From Lacibacter sp. H407 (lineage in GTDB: Bacteria; Bacteroidota; Bacteroidia; Chitinophagales; Chitinophagaceae), in assembly GCF_037892605.1 (NCBI RefSeq), contig NZ_JBBKTU010000001.1, positions 744,001 through 808,000 of the forward strand: a DNA stretch of 64,000 nt. The letters are read 5' to 3'. The notes beneath the pieces are model-generated. The model was not told the DNA's origin. It worked only from the letters and a program-made list of their open reading frames with translations, and did no database searches. This document shows positions 16,023-24,399 of this stretch, piece by piece (position 1 is the first letter of the stretch; each line of letters opens with the position of its first letter). The position numbers and the translations under genes were made by a program.

Positions 16023-17039
16023 TTAGTTACTGTTTTTATAATACTGCCCGTTGGGCACTTTAAATAATTTTGATTTTTGAAAACGTGTAAACTCGCTGTA
16101 CTGTTCTGCATTGAGTTTGGTCCAGCTTTCATATTTTGCCAGATCACCGGCTGCTTCAAAGATCCATTGATTGTAGGCATCAAACATTCCTTCCTGCAGC
16201 AATTGTTTTTGATGATCGAACAATCGGAACGGGAATTTTGCAGCATAGTCTTTATTCCAATCCAGTAAAAAGCGTGTACGCAGCATCGTTAGTGATTCGC
16301 TGGTAATGCCATTGTTCACCACACTGCTGTTACGGTTCATCACCGCCATAAATGCTTCTGTAAATTCGTTCTTTTCTTTGGTAGGTTTTGCTTTTGGATC
16401 AACCACAAAGAATTTTTTATAACTGTCGAGCAACAGGTTTTTGATCTCAGCCGTGCGGCTGCTGTAACTTTCCATGTTCACAAAAATTTCGCCATAGAGC
16501 AGTGCCCATACTTTATCGGTTGTGAAATAGTAATAACGTGCAGCGAAATAATAGTTGCCTGCATAACCGGGATCGTTCTTGATACCCAACTCCCATTGTT
16601 CAATGCTGGTAAAATTTTCATTCATCATCCATAACAACTCACCGTACTCTGCATACAACGGACCGCTGGTTGGATATTTTTTCAACGCCTTCTTGTACAT
16701 TTTCTCCGCTTCCTTCCGCTCCTGCAATGCCTTGTACACATTACCTCCGATCTGGTATGCCTGAACATCTGCATCATCTTTATCAACCAATGGTTTGATG
16801 ATCTCACGTGCTTTTGCAAAGTCACGTTGATAGTAATAAGTCATTGCCAGATCTTTCAAGATCAAAATATTCTGCGGTTCTTTCTGCAATGCTTTGTTGA
16901 GAACGAGTACGGCATTGGCCCAATCGCCACTACGCATAAACTGTTTGCCTGTTTCGTGCAGTTGCGATGCATCAGGGTCCTGTGCTGTAGCAAAAAGACT
17001 CAGCAAAACAAAACAAAGTGTAAGGAGTTGTTTATTCAT
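16023..17039 (-). CDS. Secreted tetratricopeptide-repeat protein
   Basis: The 338-residue protein has a cleavable signal peptide ending ATAQ (residue 20) and several TPR units in its first half: SGDWANAVLVLNKALQKEPQ (about 37-56), a following unit ending DKDDADVQ, and KEAEKMYKKALKKYPTSGP. The second half lacks clear repeats and is helix-rich. It probably acts as a periplasmic scaffold. It is preceded by a 64-base gap after the DUF1015 gene and followed by a strong terminator, so it may be the last gene of the serC operon. Confidence 0.85.
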   Translation of the reverse strand: MNKQLLTLCFVLLSLFATAQDPDASQLHETGKQFMRSGDWANAVLVLNKALQKEPQNILILKDLAMTYYYQRDFAKAREIIKPLVDKDDADVQAYQIGGNVYKALQERKEAEKMYKKALKKYPTSGPLYAEYGELLWMMNENFTSIEQWELGIKNDPGYAGNYYFAARYYYFTTDKVWALLYGEIFVNMESYSSRTAEIKNLLLDSYKKFFVVDPKAKPTKEKNEFTEAFMAVMNRNSSVVNNGITSESLTMLRTRFLLDWNKDYAAKFPFRLFDHQKQLLQEGMFDAYNQWIFEAAGDLAKYESWTKLNAEQYSEFTRFQKSKLFKVPNGQYYKNSN

Positions 17040-17103
17040 ATCAGCGTCAAAAATAATTCAAAAGAGACGATTGTACGGTTGCCTCTCCGATATTCTGTTT
17101 TTA

Positions 17104-18342
17104 TTATGATTCATAGATGAGGTGCGTCAGTAATCCATCTCTCAACTTCGGTTCAAACCAGGTGCTCTTCGGTGGCATAACATTACCGCTGTCGGCAATA
17201 TCAAACAGTTGCTCCATTGTAACAGGGTACAAACTGAAAGCAACCTGCATGTCACCATTGTCAACACGTTTCTGCAATTCACCTAATCCGCGGATACCAC
17301 CTACAAAATCGATCCGTTTATCAGTACGTTGATCTTTAATACCAAGATGTTTATCAAGAATATTATCAGATAAGATGGTTACATCCAGCACACCAATGGG
17401 ATCTGTTTGATAGGTTCCTTCTTTTGCCGTGAGTTGATACCAGTTCTTGTCAAGATACATGCCAAAGCTGTGCAACTGTGTTGGCTTTACCGGATCTTTC
17501 CCCACCAATGCCACATCAAAATCGGCTTTGATCTTTTCCAGCAGTTCATCAGCCGATAAACCGTTGAGGTCTTTTACGACACGATTGTAATCGAGTATCT
17601 GCAATTCACTGGCAGGAAACAAAGTGGTTAAAAAATAATTGCTTTCTTCCGTTGCGGCATCCCATAATGCGGCACGAACTTTAGCCGCAGATGCTGCACG
17701 ATGATGTCCATCGGCAATATAGGTTTGTGGTACCTGTTGCTCAAATAACGTGCTGATGGTTCTGATGGATGTATCATCATTCACCACCCAGATCGTATGT
17801 TGGATACCATCATCAGCAGTAAAATCGTAGATCGGATTTTTTTCTGTTTTCCATTTAGCGATCAGTTCATTCATCTGCTCTACATCACGATAGGCTAAAA
17901 ACACATTGCCTGTTTGTGCGCCACTGATCTTGATATGATTGATACGATCGTTCTCTTTTTCAGGACGTGTAAACTCGTGTTTCTTGATCACATCGTTTTC
18001 ATAATCAACAACAGCACTCCCACACACCAAGCCAGTTTGACTTCGACCATTCATGATCAACCGATAGATATAATAACAGGGTTTGCTTTCACGAAACAAA
18101 ATATCACGCTGCATAAAAGCGGCAAGATTTTCTTTTGCTTTGAGATACACTTCCGGTGCATAATGATCTGTTTCTTCGGGCAGATCAATTTCGGGTTTGG
18201 TAACGTGCAGAAACGAATAAGGATTGCCTTGTGCTTCTTCTTTTGCCTCTTTGCTGTTGAGCACATCGTAAGGACGTGCTGCCACTTGCTTGGCGAACTG
18301 GGCCTGCGGACGCAGTGCCTTAAACGGAACGATTATAGCCAT
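17104..18342 (-). CDS. DUF1015 family protein
   Basis: This 412-residue cytoplasmic protein opens with MAIIVPFKALRP and shows family segments such as RPYDVLNSKEAKE, the central ADGHHRAASA histidine pair, and GGIRGLGELQKRV. The HH in ADGHHR suggests a metal or catalytic site, but no activity is established. ATG at 18342 gives the family start; the longer open frame from 18561 would run back into the serC 3' end. In many Bacteroidota this gene follows serC and serA; here it directly follows serC. Confidence 0.9.
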   Translation of the reverse strand: MAIIVPFKALRPQAQFAKQVAARPYDVLNSKEAKEEAQGNPYSFLHVTKPEIDLPEETDHYAPEVYLKAKENLAAFMQRDILFRESKPCYYIYRLIMNGRSQTGLVCGSAVVDYENDVIKKHEFTRPEKENDRINHIKISGAQTGNVFLAYRDVEQMNELIAKWKTEKNPIYDFTADDGIQHTIWVVNDDTSIRTISTLFEQQVPQTYIADGHHRAASAAKVRAALWDAATEESNYFLTTLFPASELQILDYNRVVKDLNGLSADELLEKIKADFDVALVGKDPVKPTQLHSFGMYLDKNWYQLTAKEGTYQTDPIGVLDVTILSDNILDKHLGIKDQRTDKRIDFVGGIRGLGELQKRVDNGDMQVAFSLYPVTMEQLFDIADSGNVMPPKSTWFEPKLRDGLLTHLIYES

Positions 18343-18419
18343 ATATTTTTTTCTTACTAACCGGCTGCAAAGAAACGGAAATTTCAGGTGGTATCGGGAT
18401 AAATTGCAGCCTGCTCTGC

Positions 18420-19490
18420 TTACCCGATTTTCTGTGAAAAGTCCCGCAGCAATGCAACCATCGCCTCCACACTTTCCATTTGTAACGCATTGTACAAGCT
18501 GATGCGGAATCCGCCTACACTGCGATGACCTTTTACACCATACATACCACTCTCTTTGCACATCTTCATAAACAGCGCTTCTTTTTCAGGATCATCCATG
18601 GTAAACACCACATTCATTTTACTCCGGTCAGCTGTTGCCACCGGTAAATTGATGAAAGGAATTGATTCCAATGTGCTGTACAGCAACGCTGCTTTTTGAT
18701 CATTGATGGTTTCAATAGCTGCTACACCACCTTGTGCTTTTAACCAACGCAACGTAAGCATCGCTACATACACGGCAAATACAGGCGGCGTATTGAGCAT
18801 ACTGCCTTCTTTGATATGATTGCGGTAATCGAGAATGGTTGGAATGTTACGTTCAACCTTACCCAAAATATTTTTATTGACGATCACCAGGTTTACCCCT
18901 GCTGCTCCCATGTTTTTTTGTGCGCCGGCATAGATGATATCGAATTTATTAAAATCCAGTACACGGCTCAAAATATCACTACTCATGTCAGCAACAATCG
19001 GCACACCGCAATCGTAAGGTAATTGATGCCATTGTGTACCGGCAATGGTTTCGTTCGTAGTGATGTGCAAATAAGCAGCCGTTGCAGGAACAGCCAACTC
19101 ATGCGGCATTGTCGTATAGTTAGTGTCTTTGGATGAACCCACAATTTCAACATGCCCAAACAACTTTGCTTCTTTAATGGCCTTACCTGCCCATGTTCCG
19201 GTTTCGGTATAAGCAGCCATTTCGTTTTCGTTCAACAGGTTCATGGGAACTTGCATAAACTGCGTAGTAGCGCCGCCATGCAGAAACAATACTTCATGCT
19301 CATCGTCCAGTTGCATCAATTCCTTCACGAGCAAACGGGCTTCCTGCATTACGTCTTCAAATAACGGTGTGCGGTGACCGATTTCAAGAATCGACAAACC
19401 GCTGTTATGAAAATTAAGAATCGCCTCACTTGCCTGCTGAAAAACTTCCTTCGGTAAAATAGAAGGACCTGCGTTGAAATTGTGCATCAT
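18420..19490 (-). CDS. serC: Phosphoserine aminotransferase
   Basis: The 356-residue PLP enzyme converts 3-phosphohydroxypyruvate to phosphoserine in serine synthesis. Landmarks are HNFNAGPSILP at the start, LHGGATTQF (residues 70-78) and the PLP lysine Lys192 in YAGAQKNMG. Arginine RNHIKEGSMLNTPP matches the family. Two adjacent ATGs (19490, 19487) give MMHN or MHN; a longer frame to 19553 is rejected because it adds an unrelated leader over a hairpin. It heads a minus-strand unit with DUF1015 and TPR. Confidence 0.95.
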   Translation of the reverse strand: MMHNFNAGPSILPKEVFQQASEAILNFHNSGLSILEIGHRTPLFEDVMQEARLLVKELMQLDDEHEVLFLHGGATTQFMQVPMNLLNENEMAAYTETGTWAGKAIKEAKLFGHVEIVGSSKDTNYTTMPHELAVPATAAYLHITTNETIAGTQWHQLPYDCGVPIVADMSSDILSRVLDFNKFDIIYAGAQKNMGAAGVNLVIVNKNILGKVERNIPTILDYRNHIKEGSMLNTPPVFAVYVAMLTLRWLKAQGGVAAIETINDQKAALLYSTLESIPFINLPVATADRSKMNVVFTMDDPEKEALFMKMCKESGMYGVKGHRSVGGFRISLYNALQMESVEAMVALLRDFSQKIG

Positions 19491-19539
19491 GATGGCGAAA
19501 TTAATTGATTTGAAAGGAACAATTGTTAGGAGCTTACTG

Positions 19540-19566
19540 CCCCGTCTGACCAAAGGTCGGCCGGGG
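19540..19566 (-). promoter_or_regulatory. Strong hairpin in the serC leader
   Basis: CCCCG (19540-19544) pairs with CGGGG (19562-19566), and inside it GACC (19548-19551) pairs with GGTC (19555-19558) over an AAA loop. It lies about 50 bases upstream of the serC start. No T tract follows, so it looks like a leader or repeat structure rather than a terminator. Confidence 0.45.
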
Positions 19567-19613
19567 ATTCAAAGGGCTGCCAACCTTTAACACAAAATCG
19601 TTCATTGAAAAGA

Positions 19614-19645
19614 TTGGCAACCATTCATTCCCGTTTTTATCTTTA
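19614..19645 (+). promoter_or_regulatory. Candidate promoter of zinc-ribbon/HhH gene
   Basis: TTG (19614-19616) and TATCTTTA (19638-19645), 21 bases apart, resemble the -33/-7 elements; the start codon is 19 bases further. The -33 element lies inside a GGTTGGCAACC repeat copy. Confidence 0.35.
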
Positions 19646-19663
19646 TCCAAAATCAGATCACAC

Positions 19664-19960
19664 ATGCCAACAACAAAAGGAACACTTCGCAGTTGCAAAA
19701 AAGGGCATCAGTATTATAAAAGCAGCGATTGCCCGGTTTGTCCCATTTGTGCGGCCGAAGAAAAACCGGAAGATGGATTTCTCTCGATGATCAGTTCACC
19801 GGCACGAAGAGCCTTGCAAGGCCAAGGCATCAACACCATCCAGCAACTGGCAACATGGAATAAAAAAGAGTTGTTGAAACTACATGGGTTCGGCCCGTCA
19901 GCCATTCCAAAGTTGTTAGTGGAATTACAGAAACATGGGCTTTCATTTGCTGATGACTAA
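19664..19960 (+). CDS. Zinc-ribbon plus helix-hairpin-helix mini-protein (RNA polymerase alpha CTD-like)
   Basis: The 98-residue protein has a putative zinc site (Cys11, His15, Cys23, Cys26, Cys29) in its first third. An HhH domain follows (about residues 43-95), with ARRALQGQGINTIQQLATW and LLKLHGFGPSAIPKLLVELQ. The HhH half resembles the C-terminal domain of the RNA polymerase alpha subunit, so it probably contacts DNA or polymerase. It is a single gene with palindromic repeats on both sides. Its biological role is unknown. Confidence 0.82.
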   Translation: MPTTKGTLRSCKKGHQYYKSSDCPVCPICAAEEKPEDGFLSMISSPARRALQGQGINTIQQLATWNKKELLKLHGFGPSAIPKLLVELQKHGLSFADD

Positions 19961-20024
19961 GGAAATATGTGTTCATCGGTCTAAGCATTGAAGGTTGGCA
20001 ACCCTGCTAATACTTTCTACACTG

Positions 20025-20056
20025 TTTTTACGTTTCTCTTTCGAATAGTATCTTTA
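20025..20056 (+). promoter_or_regulatory. Candidate promoter of DUF6089 gene
   Basis: TATCTTTA (20049-20056) lies 24 bases before the ATG at 20080, with a T-rich -33-like stretch about 20 bases upstream. This resembles the Bacteroidota -7 element with the final G replaced by A. Confidence 0.35.
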
Positions 20057-20079
20057 GGCCTCTATCCAACTATCGATGT

Positions 20080-20934
20080 ATGAAAAAACTCTTCTTTTTG
20101 TTTTGTCTTTTACCTGTATTGCTGCAAGCGCAGAACTTTCATTTATCATTTCGTGGAGGACTGGCCAATTACCAGGGCGATCTGCAGAAGAAAGCCTTCA
20201 CGTTCAATCAATCAAAATTTGTAGGCAGTATTGGTGCCCGTTATGATTTGACGGAACATTTAGTGGCACGAACGCATTTCAGTTTGGGGATGTTGCGTGC
20301 TGCCGATGCAAAAAGCAAAAGCGCTTCGTTGCAAAGCCGTAACCTCAGTTTTCAAACCAACTTGTTTGAATGGGAACTCGGCGCACAATACAATATTTTT
20401 AATCTGAATTATAAATGGTGGACGCCTTACGTGTTTGCAGGTGGTGCGTTATATCGCATTAAACCATTTACGGCTGATAACAGCGGCACCAAAGTTTTTC
20501 TGCAACCATTAAGTACCGAAGGACAGGGAATTCTTCCCGGCAAGAAAGCATACAAGTCAACACAATTCTCTATTCCGTTTGGCATTGGTGCTGAATATTT
20601 ATTGACGGAAGATTTGCGTGTTGGTTTGGAACTGGGCTATCGCAAAACGTTCACCGATTATATTGATGATGTAAGTACAAGTTATGTTGATCAGGCAACC
20701 TTGCTTGCAGCCCGTGGACAAACTGCTGTTGACATGGCTTATCGTGGCAGTGGTACCTATCCAACCGGTGGCAGTTTACGTGGCAGTGAAAAAAATAAAG
20801 ACGCTTATTATTTTGTACAGCTAACTATTATCTGGCGCCCATTTGTGGATTGGTACGAACGCACATCGGGCATTGCATCATTCAAGAAAAATAAAAAAGT
20901 GGGATGTCCCGGTGTTAGAGAGAAAGGGTACTGA
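20080..20934 (+). CDS. DUF6089 outer-membrane beta-barrel protein
   Basis: The 284-residue protein has a signal peptide ending LQAQ (residue 18) and alternating hydrophobic/aromatic strands through to the C-terminus: FHLSFRGGLANYQGDLQ, then ARYDLTEHLVARTHFSLG, then WTPYVFAGGALYRI. This matches DUF6089, a Bacteroidota outer-membrane porin-like family of unknown function. The last 25 residues (after WRPFVDWYER) are basic and unlike a strand, a common family feature. It is a single gene facing the carotenoid operon. Confidence 0.85.
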   Translation: MKKLFFLFCLLPVLLQAQNFHLSFRGGLANYQGDLQKKAFTFNQSKFVGSIGARYDLTEHLVARTHFSLGMLRAADAKSKSASLQSRNLSFQTNLFEWELGAQYNIFNLNYKWWTPYVFAGGALYRIKPFTADNSGTKVFLQPLSTEGQGILPGKKAYKSTQFSIPFGIGAEYLLTEDLRVGLELGYRKTFTDYIDDVSTSYVDQATLLAARGQTAVDMAYRGSGTYPTGGSLRGSEKNKDAYYFVQLTIIWRPFVDWYERTSGIASFKKNKKVGCPGVREKGY

Positions 20935-20935
20935 T

Positions 20936-21006
20936 AGAGTCGCAGATGACACAGATTTAAATGATGAGCACAGATTTTTTGTGCCTTCTTCGATCTTCTT
21001 TGCGCC
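20936..21006. repeat. Bacteroidota-type interspersed tag sequence
   Basis: The gap between convergent genes holds GACACAGATTT (20948-20958) and GCACAGATTT (20968-20977), then CTTTGCGCC and GACTTTGCG. These short motifs (CACAGATTT and CTTTGCG) are familiar as recurring intergenic tags in this phylum. No terminator hairpin is evident. Confidence 0.35.
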
Positions 21007-21729
21007 TTAGCGACTTTGCGGCGATCCATTCCGCAATCGCTCAAACAACGCTACGTTCATCATGATCAATAACATGCCGTAAAAAATATCTTCAAACGGA
21101 ATATTGTTCATCGGCCAGGGGAGAAATGAAAAAATACGAAAGCCGAGATTCTCTACATCGTTATACAACACAACCGGAATGCCTGTTAAAAAACCATTCA
21201 CCACTAAGAAGGGAATCACAATTACCAGATACGAAACAAGAAACGAAGACGCATCAAATCCCTTGAACCACTTTTTAAAAATAAACAAGGCTGCAATAAA
21301 CAATGCATTGAAGAGTGAAGTGTAAAACGTATACGCTTTCCCGTATGTAAAAACAGCAGCGATCAAAAACACAATACCCATCAACAACAATACCTTGTTC
21401 CCCCACTTCCTGTTTCTCACCGATGGAAAATAACTGATGATACATTCGTACACAAACACACAGCAATATGGAACAACAAAAAAGAACAACACTTCTTCAA
21501 GCGGTAGTGCTGATAGTTTCAACCCCGTAATATGTGTTTCACTGAAACTCCATACGCCTGCCTTTGTTTTTACATCATCCCAGATCAGAAAAAAGAGAGC
21601 AGGTAACAGCAACGCAGGAAACAAATACTTCCACTTTTTATAGTACGCTACTTTTTTATCAAAGCTCAACAGCAAGGGGCCGGCAAGAGAAGCCGCCAGA
21701 ATAAAAAAGTAAGTGTAATGTGAATTCAA
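21007..21729 (-). CDS. crtY: Lycopene cyclase, fused CrtYc-CrtYd type
   Basis: This 240-residue membrane protein has about six to seven transmembrane helices and two copies of the cyclase signature: LPLEE (residues 75-79) and IPFED (210-214). That identifies a fused CrtYc-CrtYd, which cyclises lycopene ends to beta-ionone rings. It ends the carotenoid operon, starting 5 bases after the crtZ stop. The start is TTG (21729-21727): family members begin with NxHYTYF and no ATG is available upstream or nearby. Whether it cyclises one or both ends cannot be read from sequence. Confidence 0.92.
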   Translation of the reverse strand: MNSHYTYFFILAASLAGPLLLSFDKKVAYYKKWKYLFPALLLPALFFLIWDDVKTKAGVWSFSETHITGLKLSALPLEEVLFFFVVPYCCVFVYECIISYFPSVRNRKWGNKVLLLMGIVFLIAAVFTYGKAYTFYTSLFNALFIAALFIFKKWFKGFDASSFLVSYLVIVIPFLVVNGFLTGIPVVLYNDVENLGFRIFSFLPWPMNNIPFEDIFYGMLLIMMNVALFERLRNGSPQSR

Positions 21730-21734
21730 TTGTA

Positions 21735-22217
21735 TTATCTGATGTTGGGATTGAGTTGCTTTTCTTTCCGCACTTTTTCCCAGTATTTTTTATGCACGAA
21801 GAGCATTCCGAAACTTTCACCATGTTCTTTATCCATGTGCTTGTGGTGCATTTTATGCGCCCAGCGGATAGCACGTACATAGGTACTGTTCCACCTGCTG
21901 AAAATTTTAAACCGTTGGTGAATAATAATATCGTGAACAATAAAGTAAGCCAACCCGTACATGGCGATACCGGCACCAATACTTACCACCCAATAAACCT
22001 GGTTCATTAAACCAAGCATAATACACAGCCAACTGGGAATAGCGAAAATTAGAAAAAACGCATCATTCTTTTCCAAAAAATGACCCTTGGGTTGGTGATG
22101 ATCTTCGTGGAGATACCACAAAAAACCATGCATCACAAATTTATGCGTGAGCCAGGTAATGCCTTCCATCGTGAAGAACACAACAAATGCCAGTAAGATG
22201 TAAACGATTAAACTCAT
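21735..22217 (-). CDS. crtZ: Beta-carotene hydroxylase (CrtZ family)
   Basis: The 160-residue di-iron membrane hydroxylase has the histidine boxes His25/His30 (THKFVMH), His37/His40/His41 (LHEDHH), His95/His100 (HDIIIH) and His121/His124/His125 (HKMHH). CrtZ hydroxylates C3 of beta-ionone rings to give zeaxanthin-type ends. It overlaps the cruF-like gene by 4 bp (ATGA), implying coupled translation. Length is typical. Confidence 0.94.
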   Translation of the reverse strand: MSLIVYILLAFVVFFTMEGITWLTHKFVMHGFLWYLHEDHHQPKGHFLEKNDAFFLIFAIPSWLCIMLGLMNQVYWVVSIGAGIAMYGLAYFIVHDIIIHQRFKIFSRWNSTYVRAIRWAHKMHHKHMDKEHGESFGMLFVHKKYWEKVRKEKQLNPNIR

Positions 22218-22903
22218 AATACGGTGCGTAAGATTAAAAAAAACATAAACTGGATCAATAACAAATTTACAGCAAATTGGTTTTGTTTCGGGAACGATAA
22301 AAGCCGGAACAGCAACATTAACAGGGCACTGACTCCAAACCAGCTGAGATAGTTAAGCAAAGGGATCGATCCATCGCCCAGCCACTGCCAATAGCCAAGC
22401 TTTACAGCAATGGGCTCCATTACCCAATCGAAAAAAGTAGCCAGTAAAGCACCATCAATGATGATCGCAAAAAAGCCAACGTTATTTCGCTGCGGCTGAT
22501 CTTCATCCTTCAGTTTATTCCACATAAAGTTGAGGAAGTGTTGAATGGTTACTCCGCAACAATACATCATAATAAACCAGTTAACACCAATCACCAGCGG
22601 AACATTACCAACCTGCAAACCCATGGCAGGTAAATACCGGTATTCTCCAAATAACAATTGATAATTCACTCCGATATATTCTACTCCGAAACCAACGATG
22701 TAACAAATCAACACAAACAGAAAAAAATGTTTGTTCCGTTCGCTTTGTGTATAGATCAATAATCCGGCAGAAAGTAACAGGTTCATGGGTGTAAGCGAAG
22801 CAAACAACGCAGCATCATACAACAAAATACCAGCTAAGCCAATGCAGTGAAATAACACGGCAATAGCAGTTGCGATCTGTTGTTTACTGAACTGTTGTAA
22901 CAT
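22214..22903 (-). CDS. cruF: CruF-like carotenoid 1,2-hydratase family protein
   Basis: This 229-residue protein has about seven membrane helices and matches the carotenoid biosynthesis (DUF422) family that includes CruF and bisanhydrobacterioruberin hydratase. Conserved features seen are EYIGVNYQLLFGEYRY, with acidic and polar residues in a helix, and GALLATFFDWVMEPIA. These enzymes add water across the 1',2' double bond of an acyclic carotenoid end. It lies between the crtD-like gene (2-base gap) and crtZ (4-bp overlap), the pairing expected for a 1'-hydroxy, 3',4'-didehydro carotenoid end. The family is well supported; exact substrate is inferred. Confidence 0.85.
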   Translation of the reverse strand: MLQQFSKQQIATAIAVLFHCIGLAGILLYDAALFASLTPMNLLLSAGLLIYTQSERNKHFFLFVLICYIVGFGVEYIGVNYQLLFGEYRYLPAMGLQVGNVPLVIGVNWFIMMYCCGVTIQHFLNFMWNKLKDEDQPQRNNVGFFAIIIDGALLATFFDWVMEPIAVKLGYWQWLGDGSIPLLNYLSWFGVSALLMLLFRLLSFPKQNQFAVNLLLIQFMFFLILRTVL

Positions 22904-22905
22904 GA

Positions 22906-24399
22906 TTAATGAACCGGGTGTTTTAAAAAATCTTCTTTGATCAAGTCCGTTGCAATTTGAGCACTTTTAAAACAAAGCGGAATACCACCACCCGGATGAA
23001 CACTGCCGCCACAGAAATACAATCCCTGAATTTTCTTTGTAAAGTTTGGATGGCGAAGAAAAGCTGCCATTTTCCCATTGCTGCTGGTACCGTATAATGA
23101 GCCCATGAAAGAACCGGTACGTTCTTCAATACGAATGGGATCGAGATATTCTTCCACAGCAATGGCTTCTTCAATATTCGTTTGTAAGATCCTGCTTAGT
23201 TTATCAATTACCTGTTGCCGCAATTGCACACGCATCGCTTCCCAGTTTTGACCCACATTCGATGGTGCGTTAATGAGCACAAACCAATTTTCCATTCCTT
23301 TTGGTGCCAACCCGTTTTCCATTTTTGAAGTGATGTTTACATACACCGTGGGATCATTGTACAAACGTTGTTGTTTAAACAGCGCTGTAAACTCAGACGC
23401 ATAATTTTTACTGAAGAAAATATTATGCAGATGCAGATTTGAAAACTCCCGGTTCATACCCCAGTAAAAAATAACTCCGCTGCAACTGCGTTCCTGCTTC
23501 AATACTTTTTTGGTTTGATAATGATCGTCGAGTAATTGCTGATACGTGAAATACACATCAGCATTACTCACCACTACATCAGCTGCAATATTTTCATCAG
23601 CTGCCACTACCCCTTTCACTTCGCCTTGGTGATGGATGATGCTTTGTACAGCTGTGTTGTAATGAATACGAACGCCTTTTTTCTCTGCCAGTTTCACCAA
23701 GGCATTCGTGATGCTGATCATTCCACCTTTCGGATAAAACGTTCCTTCATTCAATTCCAAATGAGGAATTAAACTCATCATACCCGGTGTTTGATAAGGA
23801 TTACTTCCGTTGTACGTTGCAAAACGATCAAATAACTGAACAGCTTCGTTTGTTTTAAACGCAGCTTGATTAAATCCATGCAAGGTGCCTGTAAGATGTG
23901 AAGGCCGAACAGTTTGCAAGGCTTTGAGTATTGACTTTTGTAACCACGTAGAACGTTTGTGCAACGAATGATTCAAAAAAATACGACCGATATTGTTATA
24001 AAGCGTTTCGCTTTTGTGGAGATAATTTTTAACGGCTTCTTTGTCTTCGCCCAATTGCTCATGCAATTCATCAGCTAACTGTTCTGCATTTGTCCACGCA
24101 CTTACCTGCTTCCCGTTTTCATAAAAGTATTTGCATGAAAGTGGCACTTGTTGATATTGGAAATAATCTTCGATCGGTTCACCTGCAAAAGCGAATAACT
24201 CTTCTACATTCTGCGGTTGCGTGAATAACGATGGGCCTGCATCAAAAAGAAATCCATCTTTCTCAAAAAAGGAAAGTTTGCCGCCGGCATATGCATTGCG
24301 TTCAAACACATCTACTTCAAAACCCTGTACAGTTAACCGTATAGCAGCCGCTAAACCTGCTACACCACTACCGATCACTACTGCTTTAGGCTGCCGCAT
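22906..24399 (-). CDS. crtD: CrtD-like carotenoid 3',4'-desaturase
   Basis: The 497-residue FAD-dependent desaturase has the dinucleotide site GSGVAGLAA (residues 10-18) and the C-terminal FAD-contact motif GGSVHPGGGIPL. It is a paralogue of the crtI gene but clearly diverged. Its adjacency to cruF-like suggests CrtD activity (3',4'-desaturation of a 1'-hydroxy end) rather than a second phytoene desaturase. ATG at 24399 is chosen since MRQPKAVVIGSG is the expected start; its frame overlaps the idi stop by 14 bases. Assignment as CrtD rather than CrtI is inference from context. Confidence 0.8.
   Translation of the reverse strand: MRQPKAVVIGSGVAGLAAAIRLTVQGFEVDVFERNAYAGGKLSFFEKDGFLFDAGPSLFTQPQNVEELFAFAGEPIEDYFQYQQVPLSCKYFYENGKQVSAWTNAEQLADELHEQLGEDKEAVKNYLHKSETLYNNIGRIFLNHSLHKRSTWLQKSILKALQTVRPSHLTGTLHGFNQAAFKTNEAVQLFDRFATYNGSNPYQTPGMMSLIPHLELNEGTFYPKGGMISITNALVKLAEKKGVRIHYNTAVQSIIHHQGEVKGVVAADENIAADVVVSNADVYFTYQQLLDDHYQTKKVLKQERSCSGVIFYWGMNREFSNLHLHNIFFSKNYASEFTALFKQQRLYNDPTVYVNITSKMENGLAPKGMENWFVLINAPSNVGQNWEAMRVQLRQQVIDKLSRILQTNIEEAIAVEEYLDPIRIEERTGSFMGSLYGTSSNGKMAAFLRHPNFTKKIQGLYFCGGSVHPGGGIPLCFKSAQIATDLIKEDFLKHPVH

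Larger units (their letters stand above)
19574..20002. repeat. GGTTGGCAACC-type palindromic repeat, three copies around a small gene
   Basis: Copies of a palindromic GGTTG-G-CAACC core occur at about 19576-19590 (inverted; reads AAAGGTTGGCAGCC on the minus strand), 19609-19622 (AAGATTGGCAACC) and 19988-20001 (GAAGGTTGGCAACCC). Two lie upstream of and one lies downstream of the zinc-ribbon/HhH gene at 19664-19960. They are not part of its coding frame. Confidence 0.55.

Noticed and set aside
17914-18360. Open frame of 148 codons on the plus strand
   Set aside because: It is antisense to the DUF1015 gene, whose family identity is clear.
18343-18561. N-terminal extension of the DUF1015 frame
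   Set aside because: It would overlap the serC 3' end and adds cysteine-rich sequence not found in the family; ATG at 18342 gives the family start.
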